Positions 43,401 through 53,211 of a DNA stretch of 64,000 nucleotides are shown here, in pieces. The first letter of the stretch is position 1. Each line of letters starts with the position of its first letter. The stretch is from Anas platyrhynchos (lineage: Eukaryota; Chordata; Aves; Anseriformes; Anatidae). Made by a program: the position numbers and the translations under genes. The stretch covers positions 4,648,501-4,712,500 of the forward strand of contig NC_092606.1 of assembly GCF_047663525.1 (NCBI RefSeq), given 5' to 3'. The notes beneath the pieces were generated by a model. That model ran no database searches, was not told the origin of the DNA, and saw only the letters and a program-made list of their open reading frames with translations.

Positions 43401-46400
43401 GCAGGCTAGGAAATTAGATCTCTCTGGGGTGCACTGGATGGACAAAAAGAAGCTTTTCAGATGGGAAAAGCACACCGACGTCCTGTGCAACCCTCACAGG
43501 TTGGTGAGCACCTGCGAAGAGCCCTAGGCTGGCAGCAGCCGGCGTACCACATCTTCAAGCCCTGCAATCACTTCGGGTAATCTGTCAGCCTGCGAGCTGG
43601 TGGCACACGTACAAAGCCACCCTGTACAAACATTCTGGTTAAGGATGTTTTTTTCTCCTGTCTCTTTCAGTATTTTTTTTTTCCTCAGGAGGTAAATCTT
43701 TCTCGCTGCCAACATTTGCGTGGTGTGTGGCTCCCCTCCCACTTGAGCACGCCACAGCTCCTGACCTACTCTGCACGTCCCCATATGAACACAGTTACTC
43801 GTGAGGCTTTAAAAAATGCAGGAACACTGCATTAACATCTGTGCGTGGAGGGCTAAAAAGCCTGCAGTAAATGAAGCTTCACTGAAGCAAGGAATAGCCT
43901 CCGTGCTGCAGAAACGGTCCTCCTTTATGCGGTTCCTTTCTCGGCTCTAACTGCTTTTTCTCCCCTTTCTTGGCTGTTATTTAGCGTTGCCCTCTGGCTG
44001 CCTTGTTTATTCCCGTGGTATTCCAAGCCAGGTAAAAACAAAAAACAAGAAACCATCGGATTCACGCTCATGTGACTGCTCGGATTTCAGAGGGAAGGTT
44101 TGGGAGGGCAGCCATGTGCTCACACTATCTGGTTACAGTTTTGTGCTGGGCTTACAGCAACTGGGATATGTTTTCCAGCTGTAAAACGAAAACCCCCCTG
44201 CCTGCACAACAACACGTGTGCTGGGCTTTGGAACAGCTGTACTTCCTGGGGCTGGTTAAACCATCCCCTCCCTCCAGTGATAGTGACAGAGAAGTTAGCC
44301 CTGTTTCTTTGATTAGTTATGGGTGAGTTGCAGCAAAAGAGTGCTTGGCATTGCTCGTCCTTGTGCAATTTGTGACCCAGCAGCAGTGGCTTTATGTGGG
44401 GGCCTGGAGACCTGGCTGCGGTGTGGGGTTGCCACAAGAAGCTCCAGGCTCGGTGCTAGCACATCCATGAGCTGTTTTCCCCATCCTGAGAAGGCCAAGA
44501 GTGCCTGTGGGCTCCAGGAAGGGCCATGGGCTCTGGTTCTTGGACCTGTTTTTAGCACCTCTCGCAGGCTATAAGGCTGGAGGAAGCGTGAGGTGACAAG
44601 CTAACAGGATGCAAGGCACCTACCCGGGGCTGGCTGACATCTGTTCTGATCGCAGGTCAGGGCTGTGCTAAGCACGTTTGGTTTGTCCTTGCACAGAGGC
44701 AATTTTGACTTTCAAACCACGGGCACAGCTGAGCGCTGAAGCAGCAGGGCTGGAAGTGCCCCAGCTGAGCTGTGGGCAGGACTGGACCTGTAAGCTGGTG
44801 CAGCTCTGGTGGACAGAATCTGAGGAGGGTGTTAGGAAAGGCTTGAAGCACCGCTGAAGCTCAGAAAACATCAGCAATTCTCCCCAGGTCACCCAAGCAG
44901 AGGCACGGGCAATCCTTGCCATCCTGTATGGAGCCTCAGCAGGAGCCTCCTTCATGGACAAGCCCAGTTCTGGTGCTGGTGTCCTCCTTTGCTCCAAAAC
45001 CCATGAAGGATGGAGCACCTACACCCCGCAGCAGTGCCCTGCAGCATCCAGACCTTCCTCTTCTCTGAAAGGACCTGGGTCTGCCCTGTGCCACACGGGA
45101 AGGCTGCAGCTGGTTTATGGGGCTAGGCAGCTAAATCCATGACGGATCATTTTCCTTAGCTGTTGGGCACCCACAACTAAATTGCTGCATTATAATTAGC
45201 TCAGTAGCCTCTGTTAATTAACTTATTGCAGCCCGTGGATGTGTCTGGGAGCGCCTGCTCATGCTTAGCAGGGGACGAGGGAGCTTTGGCCAAGTCTCCT
45301 GCAGATTCGAGGACTTTTTGTGGTATCTGCTCTCCTCCTAGGGGCAAGCAGTGGAAGCACAGCCCTGTGGCCGTGGTCACTCTGCAAAGCCCTAGCAGAT
45401 GTGGCCAGCTGGTGTGGTTTCATGGCGAGAAGTTGCCTCCTTTGCTCTCTGTAAGCCCAGAACATGGGCTGGTTGGTTTTGGCAGGTGGGAATAACGAAG
45501 CTGGTGCAGTGCTTTGTGACTGCTCAGACCTTTCTAAAGGGGCTTTCCAAGAGCTGGAGAACTTTTGACCTTCCTTCCTGTGGAAAAGCAGGTGGTGTTT
45601 GGGGCCGCTTGTTGACTGTAGAGGATGTCTTCTGTGTTTTCCTGTCTCACTCACACACGTACACACGCACAGAGCCCTGTCTGGTTACCAGGGCCTGGGG
45701 ATTGACCACTGAAGTTACTCAAAGAGGGAGCCACAAGGAAATGGGGCTTCAGTGCCACCATCCAAGACCAGGGACCCTGTCCCATCTGGCCAGTGCTTAC
45801 CTGCTAGCAAGTGGAGAAGCATGTGTTGGCTGAGAACCAGATTCTGTAGTCAATTAAATGCTGCAATTGATTGAGTACACTGATAAAAACACTGCTGGGG
45901 AGTACGTGTGTGTGTGGAGCAGAACAGTGCGGTGGAATTTAGGGGCTGGAAAGCGGCGTGGTGTTGGATCAACCTCTCCAGCAGCAGGTTTGGCCCTGGG
46001 ATGTTTAGGTTCAGCTGCACTTGTGGTTGATGACTCTGGTGTTTGTCACGGCTTTTCACGTAGGCTGCATCCTCTTAGAACAAGGTGGGTCTGGCCCTGG
46101 TATGTGAAAACACAGCTCAGTGTTTCCTCTGCTCTTCTTTCCCACAGCAAACAGCGCCATAACAAGCTGTGGCGCTCGCACTCGGACAGCGACCTCTCAG
46201 ACCATCACGAGCCCATCTGCAAGGCTGGGCTGGAGCTGAACAAAAAGGAGATCACCAGCTCGGCCGACCAGATCTCGGAGGCCAAAACCAACGACAACCA
46301 GCAGCCCATGTCTCCCATCTACTCAGCCGAGCTGGACAGGGAGCAGCAGCTCCCAGAGGATGCCAACATGATCGAGGAGACGTGCGTGAAGGAGAGGAGG

Positions 46401-49400
46401 ATCCACCTGGAGTTCACGTGTAGAGACTTCCACGCTGAGCAGATGGAGGACAAGCTGAACCTCAACAACATCAACGGCTGTACGGCAGGGTGCTGCGTGG
46501 ATTCTGTCCCCACTGATAACTGCCATGCTTCCGAGGCCTTAATGCAGCTCCAGCGCCCCTTGGAAATAATGGAGTTCCCGGATTTGACGGTGGACGACCT
46601 AGAAAAAGATGCCCTCAAACCCGATATGAACGTGCACTTGGTCCCCATGGAAGAATTCACTTCGTGCTTAAAAGACTTCCCCCAGTCCCCAAACCAGAAC
46701 TCCCTGAGTCTCCAGCAGAACGCCCAGCCCGAAGTGACAGACCTCAGCACAGACAGGATTGATTTCTTCAGCGCTTTGGAGAAATTCGTGGAGCTTTCTC
46801 AGGAGAGCAGGTCACGCACCTGCTCCCACTCCAGGACAGAGGAGCAAGGGAGTGGCAGGAACGGGGTCCCCAGGGTGCCCGCGCTGGAAGTGCCCCCAGC
46901 TGCAGACGTGGGTGCAGATGCTCGGAGGAACAGCTCTGGAAACTCCCCTCAGGCATCCGATGACTCTTCCACAGATGAAGAGCAACAAAAGGTTAAAATA
47001 ACTTGCTTGTTTTTTTAGGAAGTACTGCTCAAACGTGGCTGTGGGTAGTTCTGCTGGGAGCTTGCTGCGGGCAGGGGATTTTCTAGGTCTAGCTGTCAGT
47101 GAACAGGGCCACCCTCAGGGGTGGGATTGCTGGATAACTTACCCTTTTCTTTTCTGTTTAGATACTTGCCATTTTCTGCATTTTTTTTCCTTAACCATCT
47201 ATTTACTGGCTGTGGCAGGGCACTGGCTGAGTCAACCCTGCCCTGCCCTGGTCTGCTGTTCTCATGAAAAACTTATTTTTGAGTTTCACATCAGGAGAGC
47301 GGATAGGTGGGACTTGACCCATTAGTGCAGCTGAACAGTCGAGGCCAGCCAGCATCCTGAACCTGCACGGATATTCATCTGACTTGAGGAATCCACCAAA
47401 TAATGGGACAAAGCTGGCGCTTTTCCCTAGTTGGAAAGCACCAGCACTGGGACAATAAATTGGGGCAGGTTTAGAGCTTCCACCAATGGAATAAAATGAG
47501 TTCGTTTGGGCCCAGGGTGATGGAGTCAGGGACATCCTGGTTGGCTTCTCTCCTGGGGCAGAGAGAGATTTGAGAGAATTTAGCAACCTCTGTGTTTAGG
47601 TACCTTTCTGTCCTAATTGCTTTTCACCCTGCAGGGCTCTCACAGGGATTGATGGTGTCCAGGGCCATCCTTTTCTAGGAGCCTCTCTTATTTAAATTCC
47701 ACCCTGCATTGCTTGAATCTTTTCCATCTCCATGTGAGGCAATAAGGCTCTTCCAAACACAAGAGGCCGACGCTCTCTCCTGTGATTTGGCAGCAGGAGC
47801 GTCTGTGCTGCTGGGGGAGCCTCTCTGGCCATTTTCCTCGGGGAGTGTTTCAGTGCTTGGCCATTCTGTTTTTGTTTGCTCCCCTACGTGAGAAGAATCT
47901 TCCACGTTTTCGGTTCAAAACTGCACTTTTAGCAGCATCTGGATTTTTTTTTTTTGGTTAACTGAACTATATTTAGGGAAAACAAAAATCCTTTGGAATT
48001 CATGGCAATGAAATAACAATTCTTAAATCTCAGCTCAGGTGGAAATCGAGCCCGGAATATGTTACGCACAGTCCCAGAGACAATATTGCTTCTGTGTTGG
48101 TAATCGCTGTGTGCTTGCACATTAGCACTTGTTCTTTCTGTTCCTTTTGGGGGGTGCTCCCCCACTGCTTTTAGGCAGCTTGCTGTGTGTCAGCACAGCC
48201 GACCCGTTTGTAATTCCCCTGTTTGTGCCTTGCAGGAGGTCCCCGAGCTGCCTGGCGCAGGCCATCTCACGCAGTCCCACTCCGAAAATGCCATTTCTGT
48301 GAAGGAAATCATCACGGAGATCGAGTCCATCAACCAGGGAGCAGCACCTGCCCAGCAGAAGGAGGCTTCAGCCACCGCCACCCAGACACCAAAGAGGACC
48401 ACGGTGCACGACCTGCCAGTGGAGGCCCTTTGGGCATCGGAAAGGGTGGAGCAGAGCGAGGGAGCCTGCGCTGGACACCAGGAGAAGGAGAGGGACCCTC
48501 TGCAAGCTGAGCGAGACGCTGCCCCCTCGCCGCAGCTCTCTTCCCGTAAGTCTGACCTGGAGGAGAGCAGCCCTGCGGGGGAGCAGCAGAGCTCCAACCC
48601 GGAGCCCAAGTGGTGCCCCGGTTCTGTCCGGCGAGCCACCTTGGAGTTCGAGGAGCGCTTGAGGCAGGAGCAGGAGCACCAGCATGCGCCCCCAGCCTGC
48701 GTCTTACCGACCCGCAAGAACTCCAGGAACGACTCCGCTGCTGCTGAGCTCCTGCCGCGGGGGAAGACGGAGGAGCCACCCCTGGAGCTGGCTCCAGAGG
48801 ACAGGGCACGGAGCGAGGAGCTGCTGCCCCCGGGGGCAGAGCAGCCTGCAGGCAGGCACCCACCCGCACCTCGTGCTAATCCTGTGCAGGAGCCGCTGCC
48901 CGCAGAGCCCAGCCCGGGGCAGGAGGTGCAAGAGCGCAGGACGGTGGTCTCGTTTGATGGCACAGAAGAGCCAGCACTGCCTTCCCTCCTCCCCAAAAGA
49001 ATCGAAATCATCGAGTACACTCCCACGGTCAGGGCTGCGGAGCTGGCCACGGCCGCCCCTCCGCTAGATGAAAACTTGAACCCTTCGTTGGGCTCCGAGA
49101 AGGCCCCGACCTGTCCCGGAGCTCCGACGCTGGTCAATCTGTCACTGCCAGAGCATGCGGTACAAAAGCAAGCCACCTCCACCCAGGGCAGCCCCAGCGA
49201 GGAAGGTGCTGGGCTCTCTCTTCACCCCGGTGCTGCTTCCCCCTCTGCCCAGGTGGCCAGTACGCCTTCAGCCAGCCCCGATGGCTCGTCTTACCCCTGT
49301 GTAGTTCACCTGGAAGGCGTCACCGAGCAGAGCACGAGCACAGACACTGAGCCAGTGGCGCCGTGTGGCGCTGAGGGAGATGCAGATCTCCCGTTCAGGG

Positions 49401-50170
49401 ACAGCAGCCAGCCTCCGTGCCGGGGCAGTGCTGGCTCCTCGAGGCAGCTGAGCGGCGAGGACTTATCCAGCCACCGTGCCGAAAACATGGACCTGCTGGA
49501 CATCTCCTTCCTGTGCTACAGCCTCCCCCACAGCTCCAGCAGCCACAGCGTGGAGGAGCGCAGCAACAGCCCCGGGCTGGTCAAGCAGCGAGCAAAGGAA
49601 ATCGAAGCACGGATCCGGCACGCGGGGCTCACCACGCCTTCCCACATGAAACGCTCCGCGTCCTTGGCCAAATTGGACTGCCTGGACCTCTCCAAGGACG
49701 ACTTATCCGAGAGGCAGTCGGCCTCCTCCAACGCCCACCCCCCCGTGCTTCTCACCTGCGTCGCCCTGGGTCGAGGCTTCCGCGGGGAGAGGCTGGAGGA
49801 GGGCTTGGAGAGCCCGTGGGGGAAGCACCGCCTGTCCTCCCCGCCGGCCCTCGGGGATCCCAAACCTGCTCAGCATTTCGTAGAGCAGCTCAGAACAGCC
49901 GAGTGCATTGCCCAGAGCAAGCCGGTGGAGCGACCGCTGGCTCAGTACGCCAAAGACTGTGGCTCCAGCCAGCAGAGCTCGGCTCCCGGCACGGCTCCGA
50001 CGTGGACTACCTCCTCGGAGGGTCCTCCGCTGCTCCTGGACCCCTTGTCGGCAGCGCGGGGCCCGGCTGTCGCCCCCCGGCAGCAGCATGGTAGAACTCA
50101 CCCCTTGAGGAGACTGAAAAAGACCAATGATAAAAAGCGGACAACCAATCCCCTCTATAACACGATGTGA
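7373..50170 (+). CDS. SSH2: Slingshot protein phosphatase 2 (14 coding exons)
   Basis: Cofilin phosphatase: it removes the inhibitory phosphate from Ser3 of cofilin/ADF and so promotes actin filament severing. Coding exons: 7373-7428, 20809-20912, 25323-25387, 29337-29458, 31794-31862, 32643-32708, 33846-34040, 35880-35973, 36097-36225, 38546-38592, 39805-39951, 41715-41915, 46148-46991, 48236-50170. They sum to 4,074 nt, giving 1,357 aa; all junctions are GT-AG and in phase. Domains: slingshot N-terminal domain (about 20-225), DEK-C-like helical domain (about 227-285), dual-specificity phosphatase domain (about 290-430) with signature His374-Cys375 to Arg381 and probable general acid Asp344, then a long Ser-rich tail with conserved blocks at about 634-655, 727-748, 838-861, 967-974, 1165-1195, 1260-1285 and the basic C-terminus. 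The human protein is about 1,420 aa. The MIPYFS start matches a known alternative N-terminus of SSH2. Paralogue assignment rests on the tail and on the CORO6/ANKRD13B neighbours. Confidence 0.97.
12508..12575 (+). repeat. Short imperfect tandem repeat
   Basis: Three related units containing GGTGAGCTGAGCTTGG or TTGGGTGAGTTTGGGAT follow one another within SSH2 intron 1. It is a minor local duplication with no coding meaning seen. Confidence 0.6.
13162..13177 (+). repeat. (GAT)5 microsatellite
   Basis: Five perfect GAT units plus one extra base lie in SSH2 intron 1. Confidence 0.9.
20809..20912 (+). CDS. SSH2: SSH2 coding exon 2
   Basis: Encodes ISESFLTVKGAALFLPRGNG and onwards to NKHAG, the start of the slingshot N-terminal domain. 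Acceptor CTTGCAG ends at 20808; donor GTAGGT begins at 20913. The exon ends in phase 1. It is the first exon shared by all known SSH2 N-terminal forms. Confidence 0.96.
20913..25322 (+). other. SSH2: SSH2 intron 2
   Basis: 4.4 kb without recognisable coding sequence. An AT-rich block at about 21840-21990 contains several TTAAT/ATTAA cores and an interrupted CACACA stretch. The segment near 22951 (GGACTAGATAAGGTCCC) faintly recalls the 3' end of avian CR1 elements but is too short to call. Confidence 0.7.
25323..25387 (+). CDS. SSH2: SSH2 coding exon 3
   Basis: Encodes GDLQQHLQAMFILLRPEDNI followed by RL, a strongly conserved part of the slingshot N-terminal domain. The exon ends in phase 0 before donor GTAGGC. 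Confidence 0.96.
25388..29336 (+). other. SSH2: SSH2 intron 3
   Basis: 3.9 kb, AT-richer than its surroundings between about 26400 and 27600. No family exon is expected here, but a 36-nt segment at 28498-28533 has good splice sites and is in phase; it is reported as a candidate microexon. Confidence 0.7.
29337..29458 (+). CDS. SSH2: SSH2 coding exon 4
   Basis: Encodes AVRLESTYQNRTRYMVVVST through to MDFSSND in the slingshot N-terminal domain. Acceptor CCTTAG, donor GTACGT; ends in phase 2. Confidence 0.97.
29459..31793 (+). other. SSH2: SSH2 intron 4
   Basis: 2.3 kb with no coding signal recognised. It contains an A15 tract (29619-29633), which could be the tail of an old retroposed copy, but no flanking duplication or body was identified. 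Confidence 0.7.
31794..31862 (+). CDS. SSH2: SSH2 coding exon 5
   Basis: Encodes STCTMGLVLPLWSDTLIHLD and GDG, within the N-terminal domain. Acceptor TTGCAG, donor GTGAGT, phase 2 on both sides. Confidence 0.97.
31863..32642 (+). other. SSH2: SSH2 intron 5
   Basis: 780 nt; an A13 run at 32463-32475 is the only notable feature. Confidence 0.8.
32643..32708 (+). CDS. SSH2: SSH2 coding exon 6
   Basis: Encodes GFSVSTDNRVHIFKPVSVQA then MW, in the N-terminal domain. Acceptor CTCCAG, donor GTAAGC, phase 2 on both sides. Confidence 0.97.
32709..33845 (+). other. SSH2: SSH2 intron 6
   Basis: 1.1 kb; no coding sequence, repeat or RNA gene recognised. Confidence 0.8.
33846..34040 (+). CDS. SSH2: SSH2 coding exon 7
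   Basis: Encodes SALQSLHKACEVARSNNYYP through to DSPALFTD, closing the slingshot N-terminal domain. The neighbouring human segment reads ARAHNYY where this has ARSNNYY. Donor GTAAGT; phase 2. Confidence 0.97.
34041..35879 (+). other. SSH2: SSH2 intron 7
   Basis: 1.8 kb; a short TA-rich tract near 35120. Nothing else recognised. Confidence 0.8.
35880..35973 (+). CDS. SSH2: SSH2 coding exon 8
   Basis: Encodes PTERERTERLIKTKLREIMM then QKDLENITSKE, the first helices of the DEK-C-like domain that precedes the phosphatase domain. It ends in phase 0. The following intron is only 123 nt. Confidence 0.97.
36097..36225 (+). CDS. SSH2: SSH2 coding exon 9
   Basis: Encodes IRTELEMQMVCNLREFKEFI through to QIFDHVFL: the second half of the DEK-C-like domain and the entry strand of the phosphatase domain. 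Phase 0 on both sides. Confidence 0.97.
36226..38545 (+). other. SSH2: SSH2 intron 9
   Basis: 2.3 kb; no coding sequence or clear repeat recognised. Confidence 0.8.
38546..38592 (+). CDS. SSH2: SSH2 coding exon 10
   Basis: Encodes GSEWNASNLEDLQNR plus two bases, the start of the dual-specificity phosphatase core. Acceptor CTGCAG, donor GTAAGT. Confidence 0.97.
38593..39804 (+). other. SSH2: SSH2 intron 10
   Basis: 1.2 kb; no coding sequence or clear repeat recognised. Confidence 0.8.
39805..39951 (+). CDS. SSH2: SSH2 coding exon 11 (phosphatase general-acid loop)
   Basis: Encodes VRYILNVTREIDNFFPGLFE through to NDTYKFISKA, residues 316-365. Asp344 in VYDEEATDLL lies 31 residues before the catalytic cysteine, the spacing expected of the general acid in dual-specificity phosphatases. 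Phase 2 at both ends. Confidence 0.97.
39952..41714 (+). other. SSH2: SSH2 intron 11
   Basis: 1.8 kb; no coding sequence or clear repeat recognised. Confidence 0.8.
41715..41915 (+). CDS. SSH2: SSH2 coding exon 12 (catalytic cysteine)
   Basis: Encodes the phosphatase signature HCKMGVSRSAS: His374, Cys375 (nucleophile) and Arg381 (phosphate binding), followed by the helices KEYGWNLDRAYDYVKERRTV and the end of the domain. All catalytic residues are intact, so the enzyme is predicted active. Confidence 0.98.
41916..46147 (+). other. SSH2: SSH2 intron 12
   Basis: 4.2 kb without recognised exons. AT-rich block at about 45180-45235 with clustered TTAATTA-type cores; short CA-rich tract near 45650-45670. 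Confidence 0.75.
46148..46991 (+). CDS. SSH2: SSH2 coding exon 13 (proximal tail)
   Basis: Encodes residues 432-713. It begins SKQRHNKLWRSHSDSDLSDH, the conserved post-catalytic block, and contains DRIDFFSALEKFVELSQESR at about 634-653. The rest is acidic and Ser-rich and less conserved. The exon ends in phase 0 at a weak donor (AAG|GTTAAA). Reading on into the intron adds only eight residues before a stop at 47016-47018. Confidence 0.95.
46992..48235 (+). other. SSH2: SSH2 intron 13, with two AATAAA signals
   Basis: 1.2 kb. An in-frame stop follows the exon after eight codons, and AATAAA occurs at 47454-47459 and 47490-47495, so this intron could supply an alternative 3' end. A T-rich tract at 47947-47956 lies near the distal end. 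Confidence 0.7.
48236..50170 (+). CDS. SSH2: SSH2 coding exon 14 (distal tail, terminal exon)
   Basis: Encodes residues 714-1357. Conserved islands in a Pro/Ser/Glu-rich tail: SHSENAISVKEIITEIESIN (from about 727), KWCPGSVRRATLEFEERLRQ (from about 838), KRIEIIEY (about 967), AKEIEARIRHAG with KRSASLAKLD (about 1165-1195), HFVEQLRTAECIAQSKPVER (from about 1260) and the terminal HGRTHPLRRLKK with NPLYNTM. KRSAS is a basic-Ser motif of the type bound by 14-3-3 after phosphorylation, as is known for slingshot tails. TGA stop at 50168-50170. Confidence 0.96.
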   Translation, partial: EVPELPGAGHLTQSHSENAISVKEIITEIESINQGAAPAQQKEASATATQTPKRTTVHDLPVEALWASERVEQSEGACAGHQEKERDPLQAERDAAPSPQLSSRKSDLEESSPAGEQQSSNPEPKWCPGSVRRATLEFEERLRQEQEHQHAPPACVLPTRKNSRNDSAAAELLPRGKTEEPPLELAPEDRARSEELLPPGAEQPAGRHPPAPRANPVQEPLPAEPSPGQEVQERRTVVSFDGTEEPALPSLLPKRIEIIEYTPTVRAAELATAAPPLDENLNPSLGSEKAPTCPGAPTLVNLSLPEHAVQKQATSTQGSPSEEGAGLSLHPGAASPSAQVASTPSASPDGSSYPCVVHLEGVTEQSTSTDTEPVAPCGAEGDADLPFRDSSQPPCRGSAGSSRQLSGEDLSSHRAENMDLLDISFLCYSLPHSSSSHSVEERSNSPGLVKQRAKEIEARIRHAGLTTPSHMKRSASLAKLDCLDLSKDDLSERQSASSNAHPPVLLTCVALGRGFRGERLEEGLESPWGKHRLSSPPALGDPKPAQHFVEQLRTAECIAQSKPVERPLAQYAKDCGSSQQSSAPGTAPTWTTSSEGPPLLLDPLSAARGPAVAPRQQHGRTHPLRRLKKTNDKKRTTNPLYNTM

Positions 50171-53100
50171 TCCCGAGCCCTCGGCTGCCATTTCCTACAG
50201 AGAACCCGTGTGGTTGCGTTCACGCAAGGGGCAGGTGTAATATAAGGATCATGCACTTTATGGGTTAATTTTATATATATATATATTGTCATTTGACTGT
50301 TCCTGGCGCATGTAGGTGTGGGTTGGTTCTTCTGTGTGTGACTCTGACTGCAGGACTGTTTGGTTTTTTGTTTTTTAATTTTTTTTATTAACTCAGATAA
50401 CCTCAAATGTGGTTTTTTTTTGTTTTTTTTTTTTTTTGGCTTGTTTTAAAAGAACACCCTTACCCAGCAACACGCTATCGGCTCGCTTCGGCAAGGTGGA
50501 ATGTTGCTTAGAAGCAGGTCCTAGTCTCTGACTTGAATTTTTTTTTTCCCCATGCCACGAAATGGTGCTGGGCAGCTGGGTTGAGAGCCCACGTAACTGT
50601 GAAGGCTGTGCCAAGACCCCTTTGTTTGGCCTTTTCTTTTCTTTCTGCGAACTGGAACTGCACGGTTCTGGCAGGTCTCATGGAGCTGCTCCAGGACCAG
50701 CCCCCAGGCTCGGTTCTGCTGGCGAGGAATGCACAGGGTGGGCTCCGAGCCCCCCAGCACCTCTCAGCCCCGCTTTTTTGGGGCCTCAGCTCCTCCGCCA
50801 GCTGCCCCATCCTCTCTTACCCCAGCCAGAGCCTGTGAAACCCGGGTGTTCTTCTAAAACAAGCACCTCGTTAGGGTGTGAACCCTTCCATTACTTGAAT
50901 TCTGCTGTGGGCCTTCCAAGTTCATGGCCATATCATCTGTCCTCTGCCCTCCTGCTGCCTCCCCTCCACCTGAACGCTGGTCTGGTCTCGTGCTGCCTGA
51001 GTTTTCCTCTCCCCCTGCCACGCTCACGGGCACTTCTGTTCGCTTCCCCACCCAGAGGCTGTTGGAGTTGTTACACGATGTATTCCCCTCCTGAATGCAA
51101 AGCTTTGTCCTCTCTGCTGTCACTCCTACCACTCAACCCGGAGGGAAGATCTTTTCTGGAAGTCTTTTTTCTTTTTTTTGCCTAAATTGTACATACGGTA
51201 TTTATATAGATTTTTTGTTGTTGTTGTTTCTATTTTTTTTTTTAAGGGCAAGACTGCATTCTGTAAACTGGAAAACAAAACCACCTAACTCACACTCAGT
51301 GCTGTTCCTTGTAATCTGCACAGACCCGGAGTGGCTTTGACTTTGTGAGCCGTCTTCCCCTTCTACCAGTGAGCCTCGAGGCTGGCTTTTGCCAAATGTG
51401 TCTCGGCCCCTCCAGTCCTGCCTTCACCCCGTCACCCTGCTGCAGGAGGGGGTCTGTGCCTCTGCCCCTCTCCCTCCTGCCTGAAGCTGGGTTTCAGAAG
51501 TGCCAGGGGGACGTGGCCAGCCCTCCCCGAGCCATTCTGCAGGTTCTTGCGGCGCCTGCTCCCACTTTCAGCTCATTATTTACGGTTCCCGAGCACTTTG
51601 GCTAAATCCAAACTCCTCCTTTCCAGCCGTGCATGTCCACAAATTACCCGGCTGCTGTCGGGAGCAGAGAAAAAGGCACTTGAGGGCTGCAGGGGAGCTC
51701 TGGGTCCTGTCTGCAGTCCCGTGGCAGGGCTATGGCAGGGCACGCACAGCGTGTCTGAGCTGGTGCCTGGCGCCGGCCCAGACCCGCTCCCAGGAGGAGC
51801 TCAGCAGTGAGAAGATGCAGAATGGCTCCAGCTGCTGAAAGCCCGGCACGGAGAGGACATGGGGTGGGAGGAGCAGTGGACAAGGCCGTGCCTAGAAAGC
51901 AGCACCCATGCTGCAGAGCCTTGCGGGCTCTGCTGAGCCCAGCTCAGCTCCAGCCGCAGAGGAGCAAAAAACCCCGGAGCGTGGCGGAGTATTGGGAAGC
52001 AGCACAAATCCCCACTGGGAGAGCTGGAGCCCTGTGGCAGGGCAGATTTTGCAGTGAGCAAGGTGAAGTGAGCCTGGGGTGGGATCCCACCTCCCTGCCC
52101 TCCTCTAGATGATCCGAGGGATCCTTCGCTTCCTTGCCTGGGCTGGAGCGCAGCCCGGGGTGGCCCAGCAGGGCCCTGGGGGGGTCAGGTAGCACGGTGG
52201 CCCCAGCCAACTCCCTGCAAGTCACCCAAGGCCCTGAGCTGGGAGGCCAGCTCCTCCGGGACACATTTGGCTTCTCCCAGACAGCTCCAGCTGGCTTTGG
52301 AGCCAGGCAGGCACTGAGGAAAGGCCAAGGGCCTCGTGTCACCCGCTGAAGGGCAATTTCAGCCCTCGCCTCCCCCACCGCCCTCCGCACACCCCACTGC
52401 CCACAGGGGCAGAGGGGCTGGGTGCCCCGGAGGGCAAGAAGCTGCTGGGGAGGGAAAGCCCTGTGTCATTTGTCCCCTCCAGGAGCAGGCAGGTGATGGT
52501 TTGGGGTTTTCTTCTTGCCCGATTTGATCTGACACCTACTTTTTGTAGACCAGCAGCGCTGCTTCCTCCCAATACTCCGCTCCTCTCCGGGTGCTCCAGC
52601 CGGGGGGAGCCGTGCCGTGCTGTCCCAGGGCAGGTCCCTCTCCTGCAGAGCGATGAAAGCCTTGGGGGCTGGAGGCTCTGAACGTGATGGCAGAAGGGGA
52701 GCGGGCTGGAGGGGCGCAGCGCAGGTCCTTGGCAAGTGCCTGGGCTCAGAGGTCCCTGCCCGGGGACAGTTGTCCCCTCTCCGTGCCGCTGGCTCGCCCC
52801 TGGTCCCCGCGGCCACCCCAGTGCTTCCTGCGCCCCGCTGAGCACCACGGGGAGCAGCACCTTCCCCCAGGAGGAAGGAGCAGCATCTCCAGAGGGCTCG
52901 GCAGCTGACGAGCCTCGCTGACAGAGGGGGGTTAGGAGAAACGCGTTGTTTTAAGGGCATTTTTGTACAAAGCAGCTGTTCTGGTCTCTGGCGAAGCCCT
53001 CTCGGAGGACGCTTTGTTGTTTACATTGACTCCTGTACAATATCTCAGCCATTGCCTCCCCCCTGACCCCCCCACCTTGCCCGCCTGATCTCCGGCTGTA

Positions 53101-53179
53101 CTGTAACGTGTGAGCCTTGCACAAACGGATAGCGTGTGCGTGAATCTGGTTTTTACACTGCGTTCTGTTGCACTCGATG

Positions 53180-53211
53180 GTGTGTGTGTGCGTGTGTGTG
53201 CGTGCGTCCGG
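53180..53211 (+). repeat. GT/GC-type dinucleotide repeat in SSH2 3' UTR
   Basis: Interrupted (TG)n with CG substitutions; probably polymorphic. Confidence 0.85.

Noticed and set aside
45858-46147. Upstream extension of the SSH2 exon 13 reading frame
   Set aside because: Frame stays open before the acceptor CCCACAG at 46147, but the sequence before it has no similarity to SSH proteins, and the spliced junction S-KQRHNKLW is exact.
48190-49182. 330-codon minus-strand frame opposite SSH2 exon 14
   Set aside because: It is the antisense shadow of a conserved coding exon with high GC at third positions; the Ser/Gly/Ala-rich product is unlike any known family.
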